This document shows positions 63,254-64,000 of a stretch of 64,000 nt of DNA, piece by piece. Position 1 is the first letter of the stretch, and each line of letters opens with the position of its first letter. Source of the stretch: Thetidibacter halocola (lineage in GTDB: Bacteria; Pseudomonadota; Alphaproteobacteria; Rhodobacterales; Rhodobacteraceae); the NCBI RefSeq assembly GCF_018224955.1, contig NZ_JAGTUU010000009.1:1-64000 (forward strand). Reading direction: 5' to 3'. The notes beneath the pieces were generated by a model that had not been told where the DNA came from, did no database searches, and saw nothing but the letters and a program-made list of their open reading frames with translations. The translations under genes and the position numbers were made by a program.

Positions 63254-64000
63254 ATGACAGGGCTTGAAATCCTGCCGGCTCAAAGGCTGGCCCGGCTGGA
63301 CGGGCAAGACCTGTCGCTGGGGGCGCGGGCCTTCGACGTGCTGGTGGTCCTGCACGACAATGCCGAGCGCGTGGTCTCGAAGACAGAACTGCTGGACACG
63401 GTCTGGTCCGACCGGATGGTCGAGGAAAGCAACCTGACCGTGCAGATCGCCACCCTGCGCAAGGCGCTTGGGGCCAAGGCGATCGGCACGGTCCCAGGCG
63501 TCGGCTACAAGCTGACGCTGGGCGGTGCGGCGACCGACGGACCGTCCCGTGCCGCGCCGCCCCTGCCGGACAAACCCTCGCTTGCGGTCCTGCCCTTCGC
63601 CAATCTCACCGGCGATCCGGGGCGCGACTACCTGGTGGACGGGATCGTGAACGAACTCGCCTCGGCCCTATCGGTGGTGTCGTCCTTCTTTGTCGTCTCG
63701 ACCACGTCCAGCTTTTCCTACAAGGGCAAGGTGGTCGACCTCGCCACCGTGGGCGAGGAACTGGGCGTTCGCTACGTCCTCGAGGGCGGCATTCAGCAGG
63801 CCGGCCCGACGCTGCGAATCTCGACGCAACTGGTGGAATGCGAGACAGGGCACACGCTGTGGCGCGGCAAGTTCGACGGCGCCTCCGACGATCTCTTTGC
63901 CTTGCAGGACCAAGTGGCCGAAAGCGTCGCCGCGGCGCTGGAACCAAAGCTGATCTGGGCCGAGGCGGCGCGGACGCGCCGCAAGCCCACCGAAAGCCTC
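63254..64000 (+). CDS. Winged-helix regulator with TolB-like domain (5' part, runs off the window)
   Basis: The first 249 codons are visible and the frame is open to the window end. Residues about 20-95 form an OmpR/CadC-type winged helix (LGARAFDVLVVLHDNAERVV, SNLTVQIATLRKALGAKAIG, VPGVGYKL). After a Pro-rich linker, a TolB/FlgO-like domain begins at SLAVLPFANLTGDPGRDYLV and continues ELGVRYVLEGGIQQAGPTLR and TLWRGKFDGASDDLFALQDQ. Such proteins usually end in TPR repeats and are cytoplasmic regulators or adenylate-cyclase-like sensors. ATG 63254 is the first sensible start. Confidence 0.82.
   Translation, partial: MTGLEILPAQRLARLDGQDLSLGARAFDVLVVLHDNAERVVSKTELLDTVWSDRMVEESNLTVQIATLRKALGAKAIGTVPGVGYKLTLGGAATDGPSRAAPPLPDKPSLAVLPFANLTGDPGRDYLVDGIVNELASALSVVSSFFVVSTTSSFSYKGKVVDLATVGEELGVRYVLEGGIQQAGPTLRISTQLVECETGHTLWRGKFDGASDDLFALQDQVAESVAAALEPKLIWAEAARTRRKPTESL

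Noticed and set aside
1-64000. CRISPR array
   Set aside because: No regularly spaced direct repeats of 24-40 bases were found by reading; the only repeats are the two palindromic elements and the RTX codon repeats.

Overview
The window reads as an alphaproteobacterial chromosome of the Rhodobacteraceae (roseobacter/Paracoccus-like). It is G+C-rich and carries gene orders I know from that family: lspA-DUF3035-two M16 proteases, rsmB-heparinase-purH, dapB-rbfA-phosphodiester glycosidase. It also has a B12-dependent ribonucleotide reductase, DUF1489, DUF1127 and DUF3035 proteins, and two copies of a dispersed palindromic intergenic repeat. No rRNA, CRISPR array or intact prophage was seen.

Layout. 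(1) Bases 1-19.2 kb form an accessory island rich in defence-type genes and gene debris. It holds an IS3-type transposase end, a Fic/Doc toxin with an AbrB-like antitoxin, a broken tniB-like ATPase, and a giant exonuclease-RecQ-UvrD fusion. Divergent from the fusion is an operon of a methyltransferase and a HIT-PLD-SF2 helicase. Next comes a lower-G+C block with a Gabija-type pair (gajA interrupted by an in-frame amber codon, gajB intact), a small unknown gene and a DUF3800 gene. The island ends with a truncated, amber-interrupted spermidine-synthase-like gene and two small unknown genes, one probably frameshifted. (2) 19.4-30.5 kb is mostly housekeeping: nrdJ with an inserted XRE-type helix-turn-helix, a peptidoglycan-binding protein, DUF1489, YdcF, a YghU-type GST, an ABC1 kinase, truA and ycjX-GNAT-ycjF. 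(3) 30.5-34.5 kb holds a candidate Ile-rich leader peptide, ileS, DUF3253 and smpB. (4) 34.6-39.4 kb is a purine/ureide catabolism cluster: uraH, a puuE-uraD fusion, ureidoglycine aminohydrolase, allA and an NCS2 permease. (5) 39.4-57.9 kb holds slt, dapA, the M16/DUF3035/lspA operon, a frameshifted ankyrin gene, purH, a heparinase-like gene, rsmB, dapB, rbfA and small envelope proteins. (6) 58-64 kb has an RTX protein next to tRNA-Arg(CCT), a LacI-type regulator, a YcaQ-like glycosylase, DUF1127 and the start of a winged-helix/TolB-like regulator.

Most interesting points: the divergent pair of multidomain nuclease-helicases at 1.9-11 kb as a candidate undescribed defence locus; the amber-interrupted gajA next to an intact gajB; the DNA-binding domain inserted in NrdJ; and the Ile-codon-rich short ORF with alternative hairpins upstream of ileS. 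Family assignments rest on motifs read by eye; no database search was run.
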